Positions 35,551 to 45,360 of a DNA stretch of 64,000 nucleotides are shown here, one piece after another. The DNA comes from Gelidibacter gilvus (GTDB lineage: Bacteria; Bacteroidota; Bacteroidia; Flavobacteriales; Flavobacteriaceae). Numbering within the stretch: position 1 is the stretch's first letter; each line of letters begins with the position of its first letter. The position numbers were made by a program, and so were the translations under genes. Under the pieces are notes generated by a model, which was not told the DNA's origin, did not search any database, and saw only the letters and a list, made by a program, of their open reading frames with translations. Where the stretch lies: positions 1 through 64,000 of the forward strand of contig NZ_SDDZ01000019.1 of NCBI RefSeq assembly GCF_004115975.1, written 5' to 3'.

Positions 35551-37091
35551 TTCTGCTGTTCTTTTAAGTGTTCGAGAAATAATTTTGCCACTATCCGAGG
35601 GTCTTTTTTTAGCACTTCCACTTCATAGTTCATTTGGGTCATTGTTTCGGTGCCTATCTGTTGATTCAGCTCCATAAGCAGCGGTTCTAATTGAGGGAAT
35701 CTTTCCAGTATTTCCATTCGAGCAATTATTCCGGCCTCGTAGCTTGGGAAATAGTTTTTATTGTCGACCAGCACTTTTAAATTCAGTGCTACAATCTTTG
35801 CATCCGTAGTAAAAGCATCAATGGCATTCACTTTTCCTTCTACAATGGCATTATATCTCAAATTAATATCCATCTCGTGAATGGACGAAAAATTAAACCC
35901 GTAAGTCTTCACTAGGCCTTCGTACGCATCGGAGCGTTCGAAAAAATCGAACTCTGCACCAAATTTAAAATGCGGGCTATAACGAGCCAGATCTGAAAAA
36001 TTGTGAATCTTAAATTTTTGCGCCAGGCTGTCAGGGATAGCCAGGGTATAGGTGTTGTTAAAACCAAGTAATCCTAACCATTTTAGATGATAGTTTTCTT
36101 CATACTGTTTTTGTATAAGGGAAAATTCTACATGATTATCAGTTGGCAATGGCTTTTCCAAGACATTCATCCATCCAGTTCCGGTATACTCAACATACAT
36201 GTCCACTTCTCCATTAGTCATTGCTGGATGAATATTTGTAGTTCCTCCACCAATACCAAATTTCCTGACTACTTGCAGATCCGTTTCGTTTTCAATCAAC
36301 TGCGCTATTATTTCGCCTAAAATGAATTGCTCACTTGTTGGTTTGGAAGCTACAATTATTGTATTTATATTTTTTGATTGAAGAGGTCTTGTGTAGACTG
36401 TGGCGGCAATAACTACAACAACTAGCAATGTCATGTTTAAGTACACTACAAGCTTTTGTTTTTTTGAAGCATTCTTACTCACTAATCTTACTAATTTATT
36501 TTCAAAAACACCTACCCACTGGTCGCTCAGAACCGCCAATAGCGATACCCCAAGGGATCCAGCAACAATCATGGGCGTATTCATTGTATTAAGTCCTCTG
36601 AAGATAGCCTGTCCTAATCCTCCTGCTCCAATCAGTGCAGCCAAACCTGTTAGCGCCACGAGCATAACTGTTGTAATGCGTAAACCAGAGAGTATTGATG
36701 GTAACGCCAGTGGAAAGTATATGTCTTTGAAAATCTGATATCTGGTAGCCCCCATTCCTTTGGCAGCTTCCACAATATCTGGTCGCACTTCACTCAAACC
36801 GGTGGATGTGTTTCTTACCATGGGTAATAATCCATATAACACCAAAACGATTAATGCATTTTTCAGTCCAATGCCCACCAAAGGGATTAATAAGCCGAAC
36901 ATAGCAATCGATGGAATCGTATAAAGAAAGTTTACTAACGGTAAAACAAATTTTCTGGATTTTGATGAATAGAAGACCCAAATACCGAGCAAAATTCCGA
37001 CAATTGTTGTAATGGCAAGTGCGCCAAACGAGATCAGAATATGCTCCGACAATAGCTGTAAAAAATACTCTTTTCGTTCAAATATTATCAT
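35547..37091 (-). CDS. Fused ABC permease and substrate-binding protein for glycine betaine/choline
   Basis: A 514-residue fusion. Residues 1 to about 210 form an OpuBB-like permease with six helices and the EAA loop (DIVEAAKGMGATRYQIF). After another membrane helix (about 215-235) residues about 240-512 form an OpuAC/ProX-like binding domain (IIVASKPTSEQFILGEIIAQ, GGTTNIHPAMTNGEVDMYVE, YTGTGW). The binding domain is thus tethered on the periplasmic side, which removes the need for a separate lipoprotein. It is the first gene of the two-gene operon. Confidence 0.93.
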   Translation of the reverse strand: MIIFERKEYFLQLLSEHILISFGALAITTIVGILLGIWVFYSSKSRKFVLPLVNFLYTIPSIAMFGLLIPLVGIGLKNALIVLVLYGLLPMVRNTSTGLSEVRPDIVEAAKGMGATRYQIFKDIYFPLALPSILSGLRITTVMLVALTGLAALIGAGGLGQAIFRGLNTMNTPMIVAGSLGVSLLAVLSDQWVGVFENKLVRLVSKNASKKQKLVVYLNMTLLVVVVIAATVYTRPLQSKNINTIIVASKPTSEQFILGEIIAQLIENETDLQVVRKFGIGGGTTNIHPAMTNGEVDMYVEYTGTGWMNVLEKPLPTDNHVEFSLIQKQYEENYHLKWLGLLGFNNTYTLAIPDSLAQKFKIHNFSDLARYSPHFKFGAEFDFFERSDAYEGLVKTYGFNFSSIHEMDINLRYNAIVEGKVNAIDAFTTDAKIVALNLKVLVDNKNYFPSYEAGIIARMEILERFPQLEPLLMELNQQIGTETMTQMNYEVEVLKKDPRIVAKLFLEHLKEQQK

Positions 37092-37510
37092 CGTTCTGTC
37101 ATTCCATTAAATCCTTGGGAAACCGTCCAAAATTTAGTGAGCGTTGGTTAATTAGTGGGTTTCCATTTTAATGAATTAATTATTGTGAAAGCTTCATTAT
37201 TTCTATCCGCATGATCTCGATCAATTTGCCTGCAACTTGACTTATTTTTATTCCCTCACGAGCCCCACTATTCATTTTTAAATTGTAATTACTTAACACG
37301 AAATTATACAATAACGCTATTAAAACATAGACATAACAGTAGGAATGCATCTGCTCTCCATTTCAGTCTATTGAGCAGAGCTTTCCTTTAAGTGCCTATC
37401 TTATAGAAGTAGATTCACTTACTTATTCTGAAAATCTTTCGTTCAGAGATGAGGCAAAAAATAATTAGCACCAGATATCATTATACTTTTATTTATTTTT
37501 TTTCCATTTT
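37092..37510. other. Spacer upstream of the osmoprotectant operon
   Basis: 419 bases. No gene, repeat or firm promoter recognised; the ABC operon promoter should lie in its left part. Confidence 0.4.
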
Positions 37511-37795
37511 CTATGTCCTAGTAATAAATTTGTAGAATTTACTCTCAACTCCATCTATAGTTTTCTCTTGATATAAAAAAGCTAAATTATTCTCATCAAA
37601 TATTTCATAGAATAGTTCCCAAGAGATATCCTTTAGAGTCTCATCGGCATTGTCTGAAAAGTGAATGCGTAACATTTCTCCTGCTTTTACTTTGTCAACA
37701 ACGCCCTCCACCAAAGCAGGTTCTCCGTAGCGTTCTTCCGTCCATTTTTTAATAATGTCGTGATCATCGGTGATTTTGGATTCAATTGAACTCAT
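37511..37795 (-). CDS. Small conserved hypothetical protein
   Basis: A 94-residue acidic protein. The pattern HDIIKKWTEERYGEPALVEG, LRIHFSDNADETLKDISWEL and FFEIFDENNLAFLYQE-like FYEIFDENNLAFLYQE recurs in a family of 70-100 residue proteins often misnamed 1,4-alpha-glucan branching enzyme. There is no glycosidase domain and no catalytic motif. Such proteins are common in stress islands; function unknown. Confidence 0.8.
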   Translation of the reverse strand: MSSIESKITDDHDIIKKWTEERYGEPALVEGVVDKVKAGEMLRIHFSDNADETLKDISWELFYEIFDENNLAFLYQEKTIDGVESKFYKFITRT

Positions 37796-38620
37796 AGCTC
37801 TTTATTTTAGATTCTGTAATGCTCTTTAAATGTTTTTGTGGAAATAGGATTTAACGAACCCTTCCCGCTCGAAGAAAAGTATTCAGTAAAATAACTATTT
37901 TATTGATGATAGGCGTGTCTTTATCTTTTGTGACTTTATAATTTTAGTCATCCGGCCTATTCGCAACTCTTAATCCGGCACTTTAAACCTTGACCTCATT
38001 ATTTGATGTTTGTGAATGGGAAAAATTTCAGTTGACCAATTAAATTTCGACCTAAGGTTCTTTAGAACAATGCCTTCTTCTTGCCAAGATTGAATTTAAG
38101 ACTATTCTCAACAATTAAACGGCTTTACAGAATATTTTTTTAAAAGTAGAAATTAAATTTAAATCGAAGTTATTTTCGGGTGTGCTAATAACGGATTGAT
38201 TACTAAGGATATGTTTGGGTTCTAATTTAGTGATTGTTAATTTTGCTGAAAAGGAAAGCCCACCTCTCAGTTATGCTCGTAAATCGTCTTGTTTGCTCCA
38301 GTCTACAGTGCCGATCATGCGCAGCACACAATAAATCAGCATCGTTGATAAAGTAAGCCGCATGTAACTTTTGAAATTATTAAGAAGTTCATTTTGTTTG
38401 CTATTTCTCTAATAATATTGAACAACTCAATTAAAAATTCATTCTTATATTTGACAAATATTCCACATTCTGTAAGCTTAATTTAAGCGCTGTGTTGAGG
38501 CCTAAACTTTTTTTAACGAGTTAAGTTGAGGAAATTTAGATTATATTCCTTGAAAGAAGCATTGCTAAAGAAAGATAATGAGCAAGAAGGGTTATAAGAA
38601 ATTTCAAAACGCAAGATTTT
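37796..38620. other. Long intergenic stretch without a recognised gene
   Basis: 825 bases, AT-rich. A 30-residue minus-strand frame at 38271-38363 (MRLTLSTMLIYCVLRMIGTV and so on) is too short to call, although it looks partly membrane-like and may be a remnant. No promoter or hairpin is clear. Confidence 0.4.
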
Positions 38621-39349
38621 CTATTCCATTTTACTGCTCTGCGTTCCCATGAGCTTATCCCAAAACGTAAAATATAATCCATAATTGGTATTGAACTCTT
38701 TGTGATGAAAATGATGATGGGTGGCGTCGATCCACAACTTTCCGAAAGCACTTTTTCTGAAAAATTCGGGATAAATTTCAATGTCCAAGTGATTGATGAC
38801 ACTACTAAATGTCATAAATATCAGATATAATAAAAGCACATAAATATTGATAGGAATAAGCAATAATAGTACGGGAACTATTATTGCTTCCAACAAACTT
38901 TCCCAAGGATGAAATGAAAACGCTGTCCAAGGGGTGGGCGTTAAACTCTGATGATGGACTTTATGAACAATTTTATAAATTTTGGGCACATGCATGGCCC
39001 GATGCAACCAATAATAATAGGTTTCGTGACAGAGCAGTATTAAGAGCAGACTTACCGGCAAATACCAATATCCGTAGGCCGAAGGTTCTAAATAAATGGC
39101 GGTCAAATCATGCAACCAAAGCCAATACACTACGGCTCCAAAAAATGCAAAAATCGCTGAAGAGATAATGCTCCAATATATTTCTTTTTTTACCTGATTC
39201 TTTTTCGCAGGTCTTCGACTTAATAATTTTTGTGAAGTGCTATCTTTCTTAAGTCGGAAGTAATACATATGAAAACTTCCTGCGGTCGCAAAATAGCGAA
39301 TCAGCAGAATGCCAAAAAAAATAAAAATATAACCGATAAAATCTCCCAT
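38621..39349 (-). CDS. Sterol desaturase / fatty acid hydroxylase family protein
   Basis: A 242-residue integral membrane protein with four to five helices. The eight-histidine di-iron motif is present: HETYYYWLHRAMH, HKVHHQS, and HHHFHHKEFN. This superfamily hydroxylates or desaturates lipids, sterols or carotenoids using oxygen. The substrate cannot be told; membrane lipid hydroxylation or carotenoid hydroxylation would fit Bacteroidetes. Single gene. Confidence 0.92.
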   Translation of the reverse strand: MGDFIGYIFIFFGILLIRYFATAGSFHMYYFRLKKDSTSQKLLSRRPAKKNQVKKEIYWSIISSAIFAFFGAVVYWLWLHDLTAIYLEPSAYGYWYLPVSLLLILLCHETYYYWLHRAMHVPKIYKIVHKVHHQSLTPTPWTAFSFHPWESLLEAIIVPVLLLLIPINIYVLLLYLIFMTFSSVINHLDIEIYPEFFRKSAFGKLWIDATHHHFHHKEFNTNYGLYFTFWDKLMGTQSSKME

Positions 39350-39666
39350 TATAATTGATATAGACTTAACAAACTGAATTTAAAGTTAGGAAAACAATTT
39401 CATCTGATTCACTTTTCTATTGTTAAATCAGATTTAAGAAGACGTAGTTTTTCTATTATGAATAATCAAACAATTATGAACATTACAAATTAATTAGGTT
39501 GGCTTATTTTTAATGTCTTCTTCAAACCCACTTTTACTTTGATATTCAAACTTATTAGTCAAATTAAATTTCGATTGAGGCAATCTACTCCCTAATTAAA
39601 ATGAATCTTTGTTATGCATTCAATATTAGTTGTAGTGCAAATATTAAATGTTAAAAGTATAAAGTT
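39350..39666. other. Divergent promoter region
   Basis: 317 bases between the desaturase (minus) and a small plus-strand gene. No gene or hairpin recognised. Confidence 0.4.
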
Positions 39667-40017
39667 ATGATGGACAATGAATATGCAAAGCACGAGTTGG
39701 ATTATATCAAACGTTATGAAGCCATGGGTTATACAGATCAATATCGCATAGTGGAGGATCTATTAGAAAACCTTAATTCAAAAAAGAGATACGCTCCTGA
39801 AGAGGTCCTACTTATGAAAGAACATCGTTACGAAGGCATGAGTAATCCTTCAGACATGTCCTTATTATATGTTATTAAAACAAAGGATGGCAGCCAAGGA
39901 ACCATGCTGGCAAGCTATGGTGCGAATGCTGATAACTCCATTCATGAATTTATGAATAGCATTCCAGAAGAAAACGTTAGTGACGAAGAAATGATTCCTC
40001 CGGATGCTCAGGAATAA
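39667..40017 (+). CDS. Small conserved hypothetical protein
   Basis: A 116-residue acidic protein. EYAKHELDYIKRYEAMGYTD, a central DLLENLNSKKRYAPEEVLLM and GTMLASYGANADNSIHEFMN can be seen. The family occurs in Bacteroidetes and is often wrongly named phosphoribosylpyrophosphate synthetase, but it lacks any such domain. Met2 is an equally good start. It precedes the DUF1328 gene by 234 bases. Function unknown. Confidence 0.8.
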   Translation: MMDNEYAKHELDYIKRYEAMGYTDQYRIVEDLLENLNSKKRYAPEEVLLMKEHRYEGMSNPSDMSLLYVIKTKDGSQGTMLASYGANADNSIHEFMNSIPEENVSDEEMIPPDAQE

Positions 40018-40251
40018 GAATAAATTAGAATCAAACCATCCAGATATTGAAATTTAATTTGGTTAGATAAGAATTCGTCAGACAGTGCTCTGGTAAAAAT
40101 AATAAAAATAGTGGAAAATAGATGTGATTGTGATTTTTTAAAGGAATGAATCTCTTGTCCCAATAATAAACCACAAAAGATTTACAACATAAATTTTCTA
40201 AATTCCTTAATAATTCGTAATTTTTAGTATTAATTTTAAAATATAGCTATC

Positions 40252-40413
40252 ATGTTCAAATGGTTTATTGTTTGTGTCGTTATTGCAATTATAGCAGGAA
40301 TTTTTGGATTTGGTGGAATTTCTGATGCTGCATCTGGCATTGCCAAGATTATATTTTTTATATTTATTGTTGGCGCTATTATTACCTTTTTGTTATTTAA
40401 AAAGATTTTCTAA
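40252..40413 (+). CDS. DUF1328 small membrane protein (YtjA-like)
   Basis: A 53-residue protein that begins MFKWFIVCVVIAIIAGIFG and continues with FGGISDAASGIAKIIFFIFI, then a final hydrophobic segment ending FKKIF. The two membrane helices joined by GGIxxAAxGIAKI are the DUF1328 signature. Such proteins are induced by stress in several bacteria; the function is unknown. Confidence 0.92.
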   Translation: MFKWFIVCVVIAIIAGIFGFGGISDAASGIAKIIFFIFIVGAIITFLLFKKIF

Positions 40414-40617
40414 TTGCTTTAGAAATATGCACCCTTTTTAAAATACTGATCATGTTCTTTTTTTTAATAAAGGTCTGGTGGTCAATCTCGGACTGCACGT
40501 ATTTTGCTGTTGTTTTTAACTAGTTATAAAGACAACGCTGTCCGATAGTATAAGCTAATTTTAAACGAGATTACAAAAAAGGCGCGCCAGATTTAAGGGT
40601 AAAAACATCCGTTTTGA

Positions 40618-41013
40618 TCACGGAATGGTGTACCCTAATACGCGCGTTTCAAGATCTTTTGTTTCAGGTTTTCTGCTAAATATTACATAACCATTGGCCG
40701 AGGCTTTCCTTGGCAAATAGGCAAAATTCATTTGGGATCTTTCTTCTTCTGGCTCTCCTCTTAGGACAATTTCTATGAGGACATTTTCTGCCGTTTCATT
40801 GCCAGCATTTGTGGCTTTAATAAGCACTGAATATGCACCGTCTTTTTCTGAAACTTCTCCTAAAACCACAACAATATCGGGAGGCGTTTGCTCTTCATCG
40901 ATCATCTGATACAATAAAAAACCAAATGTAAAAACCACAAGAATCCCTGAGATGATGGTTATCGTCCATTCCAGCCAGTTTTTCTTTTCCTGTTTATCTT
41001 TATTTTTTTTCAT
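40618..41013 (-). CDS. TIGR02588 family protein
   Basis: A 131-residue protein with an N-terminal membrane helix (about residues 13-36, WLEWTITIISGILVVFTFGF) and a beta-rich periplasmic domain (PPDIVVVLGEV, YSVLIKATNAGNETAENVLI). This fits the TIGR02588 family, which nearly always accompanies TIGR02587. Two bases separate the genes; the TIGR02587 gene comes first. Function unknown. Confidence 0.88.
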   Translation of the reverse strand: MKKNKDKQEKKNWLEWTITIISGILVVFTFGFLLYQMIDEEQTPPDIVVVLGEVSEKDGAYSVLIKATNAGNETAENVLIEIVLRGEPEEERSQMNFAYLPRKASANGYVIFSRKPETKDLETRVLGYTIP

Positions 41014-41015
41014 AA

Positions 41016-41873
41016 TTACGTTTGTATAAGTAATCTACCAGCTGAAGCTCCTAAAGTGGCCGGAAAACCTAATACTACAGTTTGAGCAAGGACACCACCA
41101 AGTTCCAATCCTGCAAAACGACCAAAGAACCATAACATAAATGCGGAGGACGATAAGGCAATGGCATACATGATTAAAGTACCGGCTAAAGCTTTTCCAT
41201 GTTGACCTGGTTTTGCTATCATTTGCTCAGTACCCGTAAAGTTTATATAATATAATACGGAACCTCCAATCCCAATGGAAAGCAAAGCAATTATAAAAAT
41301 TTTATAGACTTCCGATTCCATGGCTATCACAATTACTTCTTCTGTGGGAGCAACGTTTGACGCAATCAGGATTGTGCCACAGAGTGCAATACTGATCTCA
41401 CGGATAAGATCTGGCCGTTGAGATTTCTCCGTTTCCTTCTGCTTCTCCTCCTCTTTTTCCTTGTCCTTTTCTTCTGAACCCAATTGTGATTTTCCGACCG
41501 AAATGCCAATAGCTACTGTTATCGCCTCCACAATAACTTTACCACTTATCTCGCTGAGCGACATCACATTTGAAATGCGTCCTGTAATCCATAAAATAAA
41601 AATCGTAAGAATTATGGCCAACCCCATTTCTTCAAAAGATTCCAGTAAACATTCCACGAAAGCATTGTCACGTCGAATGCCAACATAGCGGTTATACAAC
41701 ATCAGCAGCCCTATTCCAATAATAAAATAGAGGACTAGTTGCATCGTATTGGCGATAAAACCCGCCCACCACAATTCCATAGTATATAGCATAGGCAAAC
41801 TAAAAAGCAGTCCACCCGTGATACCGCGACCATATTCTTTTAGGGAGTCTTGGATTGGTTTTTTAGAAGTCAT
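41016..41873 (-). CDS. TIGR02587 family membrane protein
   Basis: About 285 residues with seven or eight transmembrane helices. It begins EYGRGITGGLLFSLPMLYTM and ends LGGVLAQTVVLGFPATLGASAGRLLIQ, both typical of TIGR02587. A charged cytoplasmic loop (EEKDKEKEEEKQKETEKS) lies in the middle. With TIGR02588 it forms a conserved pair of unknown function found in stress and radiation-resistance gene neighbourhoods. The start at 41873 is preferred to one five codons upstream. Confidence 0.9.
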   Translation of the reverse strand: MTSKKPIQDSLKEYGRGITGGLLFSLPMLYTMELWWAGFIANTMQLVLYFIIGIGLLMLYNRYVGIRRDNAFVECLLESFEEMGLAIILTIFILWITGRISNVMSLSEISGKVIVEAITVAIGISVGKSQLGSEEKDKEKEEEKQKETEKSQRPDLIREISIALCGTILIASNVAPTEEVIVIAMESEVYKIFIIALLSIGIGGSVLYYINFTGTEQMIAKPGQHGKALAGTLIMYAIALSSSAFMLWFFGRFAGLELGGVLAQTVVLGFPATLGASAGRLLIQT

Positions 41874-42121
41874 ATGTATCAAAAACAAACTTAAATATTA
41901 TAAAAAATGATTTTTATCATTGGTGATATAATAATGGCAATCTCTTATCTAAATTTGATAATTGCTATTCTTAACTTTAGGAAAGCATAGCACATCGTTC
42001 AAAGAAATTTCTATTTCATATTATAAATCTCTACAAAATATCTTAAATTTCAAGATATAATTTTAGAAAATTTTAAATTATTTAAAACAGCACATTCTTC
42101 TGTTCACTTACCGAATCAAAA

Positions 42122-42733
42122 ATGAAACATCCAATTATTCCCGAGCAACTAAAAGGTGGTTCTCATGACATTGTGAGCATGCACTGTGCAAATACAGTGG
42201 ACAAGGCTCAAGACAATTACGAGGAACTTCAACGTCGATTAACAGCTGTTAATGAATGGCACACTTTTTCTGAAAAGATAAAGGCAGAATTTGTTTTGGT
42301 CGACCCAATTAACGACCAATCTACTGACGAACTCAAAGTAGGGAATCTGATAAGAATTGATATTCCTGGCCCGGGAAGTCCAAGTGGCAGTGGATATGAT
42401 TGGACTGAAATCACTAACGTTGAAACAGGAAATGAAGGCCACGAATTTCCATTCTTCTCTTTTACCGTCAAGCCCTGTCCTGCTCCTGACACCAATGATG
42501 ATACGGTAGCACATTTTTATAATAAAGAATCCACCAACACCTTTATTGTAAGAAGAATCGGAACTTGTATTTACGTCGAAGTGCACGGTAGAAATCAAAT
42601 AGAAAACACGTCAGATGCGCCTCTTTTGGATATTGTCAGAAATAAGGCCGTTGCCATTGGCAGTAAGTTTGGGATAGGCAGCTTAAATTGGACGGGGTTT
42701 ACCAGTGGTTTACTTGAGCCATTCGATTATTAA
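42122..42733 (+). CDS. Conserved hypothetical protein
   Basis: A 203-residue soluble protein that I do not recognise. Residues 1-35 are a helix-rich start (HPIIPEQLKGGSHDIVSMHC); the middle has DLIRIDIPGPGSPSGSGYDW-like segments (IRIDIPGPGSPSGSGYDW), suggesting a beta-rich fold with a Gly-rich loop, then VTNVETGNEG-type strands and a C-terminal WTGFTSGLLEPFD. No signal peptide. It stands alone, before the ion channel gene. Confidence 0.7.
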   Translation: MKHPIIPEQLKGGSHDIVSMHCANTVDKAQDNYEELQRRLTAVNEWHTFSEKIKAEFVLVDPINDQSTDELKVGNLIRIDIPGPGSPSGSGYDWTEITNVETGNEGHEFPFFSFTVKPCPAPDTNDDTVAHFYNKESTNTFIVRRIGTCIYVEVHGRNQIENTSDAPLLDIVRNKAVAIGSKFGIGSLNWTGFTSGLLEPFDY

Positions 42734-42987
42734 CGAGCCATAATTACGTTCTATAAAATTTGACATCTTTCATAATTATTGATCGCAATTTTTTGTGATA
42801 TCTTGACTTTTTCGGTTCATGATGTTGAAATTTCATCAGTTGACGATGCTGTAATTTACTTTTTAGTCTTGTAATATTTCCTAAAATTAGTTTGAGATGG
42901 TTAGTGAAATTAGGTAAAAAATAAAGGTATTGCGATCAGTTAAATTGAATTTTTAGTGTAAATTTCCACTGAAACTCATTGACTATT

Positions 42988-43986
42988 ATGAATATAGCTT
43001 TATTGATTATAGGCATTTTAATTCAGGTTATAGTTTTAATAGATCTTTTCAAAACTATCATCTATATTAATGGCGCTGGCTATTTATCTGGTCGGGCTTC
43101 AAAAACTATTTGGCGTCTTTTTTTCTGGGCTGCAAATGGAAATGGAGAAAGCAAATGGCTTAACTTGTGCGGGCCCGTTATTTTGCTTTTTCTTCTTTTT
43201 ATGTGGGTTACCCTAATTTGGTTGGGCTATAGTTTGATTTATATATCAGATCCCAATTCGGTATTGAATACTGCTACAGGCGCCCCTGCATCTATAATTA
43301 GTAAAATTTATTATGTCGGATATACACTGACTTCCCTGGGTAATGGAGGCTACAGTCCTGCGGATGGCACTTGGCAACTTTTTTCTAACATCGTGAACTC
43401 TATGGTTTTTATTGGTTTAGCAATATCTTACCTCCTTCCTATACTCCAAGCGGTTATCGATAAACGATCGCTTGCTCTCCAAATTGCGATGTTAGGATCT
43501 ACACCTCTAGAAATTATTCAAAATGGTTATACCGGCAAAAATTTTAATCCAGTTTATCAACGCTTTGCAAATTTAGAGAGTCTTTTGATAACGCATGGTG
43601 AAAGACATTTAGCCTATCCAATTCTACATTATTTTCACTCCAATAAAAAGCTTTATGCATTATCGTTGAATTTGGCTGCGCTTGATGAAGCGATGATCAT
43701 CCAGAAAATTTACCAAATTGATAGTTCAGAGAACAGTTTTCATTGGAAAATTTTGGCTGACACTTTGGAGAATTTCTATGAGCGCATAGATTCTGTGGTT
43801 CTTATTAAGGGTGAAGAGGTCCCTCCTTTTGACTATAAAAATAATCTGCCCAAAGATTTTCCAAAAATCTTATTAGAGGATCCGAAGTTGGAAATAAGTC
43901 AATTTGCGGAAAGACGAAAAAAAGTGCTTGGTTACGTCCGTAAAGATGGATGGGAATGGGAAGATGTCATCCGACCTTCAACATAA
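42988..43986 (+). CDS. Two-helix pore ion channel family protein
   Basis: A 332-residue membrane protein. Hydrophobic segments lie at about 1-25, 60-85 and 140-160. The pore loop between them reads GYTLTSLGNGGYSPADG. Potassium channels have T-V-G-Y-G; here the filter would be S-L-G-N-G-G, so ion selectivity may differ. Residues about 170-330 are a soluble C-terminal region with no RCK domain that I can see. The ATG at 42988 is chosen over a TTG nine bases upstream. Confidence 0.78.
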   Translation: MNIALLIIGILIQVIVLIDLFKTIIYINGAGYLSGRASKTIWRLFFWAANGNGESKWLNLCGPVILLFLLFMWVTLIWLGYSLIYISDPNSVLNTATGAPASIISKIYYVGYTLTSLGNGGYSPADGTWQLFSNIVNSMVFIGLAISYLLPILQAVIDKRSLALQIAMLGSTPLEIIQNGYTGKNFNPVYQRFANLESLLITHGERHLAYPILHYFHSNKKLYALSLNLAALDEAMIIQKIYQIDSSENSFHWKILADTLENFYERIDSVVLIKGEEVPPFDYKNNLPKDFPKILLEDPKLEISQFAERRKKVLGYVRKDGWEWEDVIRPST

Positions 43987-44145
43987 ATGTCAACTACACT
44001 GGTTTATTTTACACTTTTTATTTACAAAATAGGTAGAAACTTTTAACGCCGTACCATCCATCTCATAACTAAGGAAGTATATATAGTTATGCACATACTA
44101 CAAATAATAGCAACACTCGGCTACATTTATGAGTAATTTTGCTTT

Positions 44146-45360
44146 ATGGAAAAAAACATATTGCATCTTGACTTAGATACCTTTTTCGTATCGTGCGAAA
44201 GATTGATTGATAGTCGTCTACTTAATAGGCCTCTATTGGTTGGTGGCACGGGAGATCGCGGTGTTGTGGCGGCCTGTAGTTATGAAACTCGCCGATTTGG
44301 GGTGCATTCAGGAATGTCCATGAAAGTGGCACGGAACCTATGTCCAGAAGCCACTGTGATACGGGGAGATGCTTCCATTTACACTAAATATTCCCATTTG
44401 GTTACGGAGATCATCAAAGAAAAAGTGCCCGTATTTGAAAAAGCGAGTGTGGATGAATTTTATGCCGATTTATCAGGCATGGATAAATTTCATGGTTGTT
44501 ATAAATATGCCTCAGAACTGAGACAAAGCATCATCAAAAATAGTGGGTTGCCAATTTCATTTGGTTTATCGGTAAATAAAATCGTTTCCAAAGTTGCCAC
44601 GGGAGAGGCGAAACCTAATAACCAAATGAAAATCGATGCAGGTTATGAAAAATCATTTCTAGCGCCTTTATCGATTCGGAAAATACCTTCGGTAGGAGAA
44701 AAAACCTATCAGGTATTGCGAAATTTAGGTGTTGATAAGATCAAAGTCGTACAGCAAATGCCAATTGAAATGATGACCAGCGCCTTAGGTGCCAACGGAA
44801 CAACCATTTGGAAAAGAGCTAACGGTGTTGATAATCCGCCGTTAGTGCCTTTCCACGAACGCAAATCCATTTCAACAGAACGCACTTACAATAAAGATAC
44901 TATTGATGTCAAGATGTTGAGAACCACCATTTTTGCCATGGCCGAAAATTTGGCTTTTCAGTTACGACGAGGGAACAAAATAGCGGGTGTTATCAGTGTG
45001 AAAATCCGTTATTCAGATTTTAATACCTATAGCAAGCAAGTAAAAATCCCCTATTCAAGTGCCGACCACGTCATTATTCCGAAAGTGATGGAGCTTTTCG
45101 AAAACTTGTACCAACGCCGGTTGTTAGTGCGATTGGTGGGCGTAAAACTCAACGACATTGTAAGCGGCCACTATCAGATTAATTTATTTGATGACACCGA
45201 AGAAATGCTCAGTCTTTATAACGCCATGGATCATATTAGAGGCCGTTATGGAGAGGCCAGCATCATGCGCGCTTCTTCAATGGGCGCCAAAACTATCGGA
45301 AGATTTCAAAACCCATTCAACGGAGAACCGCCAACCTTATTAGCCCATAGAAATCAATAA
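44146..45360 (+). CDS. Y-family DNA polymerase (DinB/ImuB-type Pol IV)
   Basis: A 404-residue translesion polymerase. Motif I is LHLDLDTFFVSCE with metal-binding Asp residues; motif III is SVDEFYADLSG, with the Asp-Glu pair; the finger and little-finger regions follow (RKIPSVGEKTYQVLRNLGVD, helix-hairpin-helix). It retains the catalytic acids, so it should be active, unlike ImuB, which lacks them. A beta-clamp motif is likely near the C-terminus (QINLFDD). Its last base of the stop is the first base of the DnaE-type gene, so the two are cotranslated. Confidence 0.93.
   Translation: MEKNILHLDLDTFFVSCERLIDSRLLNRPLLVGGTGDRGVVAACSYETRRFGVHSGMSMKVARNLCPEATVIRGDASIYTKYSHLVTEIIKEKVPVFEKASVDEFYADLSGMDKFHGCYKYASELRQSIIKNSGLPISFGLSVNKIVSKVATGEAKPNNQMKIDAGYEKSFLAPLSIRKIPSVGEKTYQVLRNLGVDKIKVVQQMPIEMMTSALGANGTTIWKRANGVDNPPLVPFHERKSISTERTYNKDTIDVKMLRTTIFAMAENLAFQLRRGNKIAGVISVKIRYSDFNTYSKQVKIPYSSADHVIIPKVMELFENLYQRRLLVRLVGVKLNDIVSGHYQINLFDDTEEMLSLYNAMDHIRGRYGEASIMRASSMGAKTIGRFQNPFNGEPPTLLAHRNQ

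Noticed and set aside
37511-37795. 1,4-alpha-glucan branching enzyme
   Set aside because: This name is commonly attached to the family, but the 94-residue protein has no glycosidase domain.
38271-38363. 30-residue minus-strand frame in the long gap before the desaturase
   Set aside because: No supporting family, start context or neighbour.
39667-40017. Phosphoribosylpyrophosphate synthetase
   Set aside because: The name is inherited in annotations of similar small proteins; no PRPP-binding motif is present.
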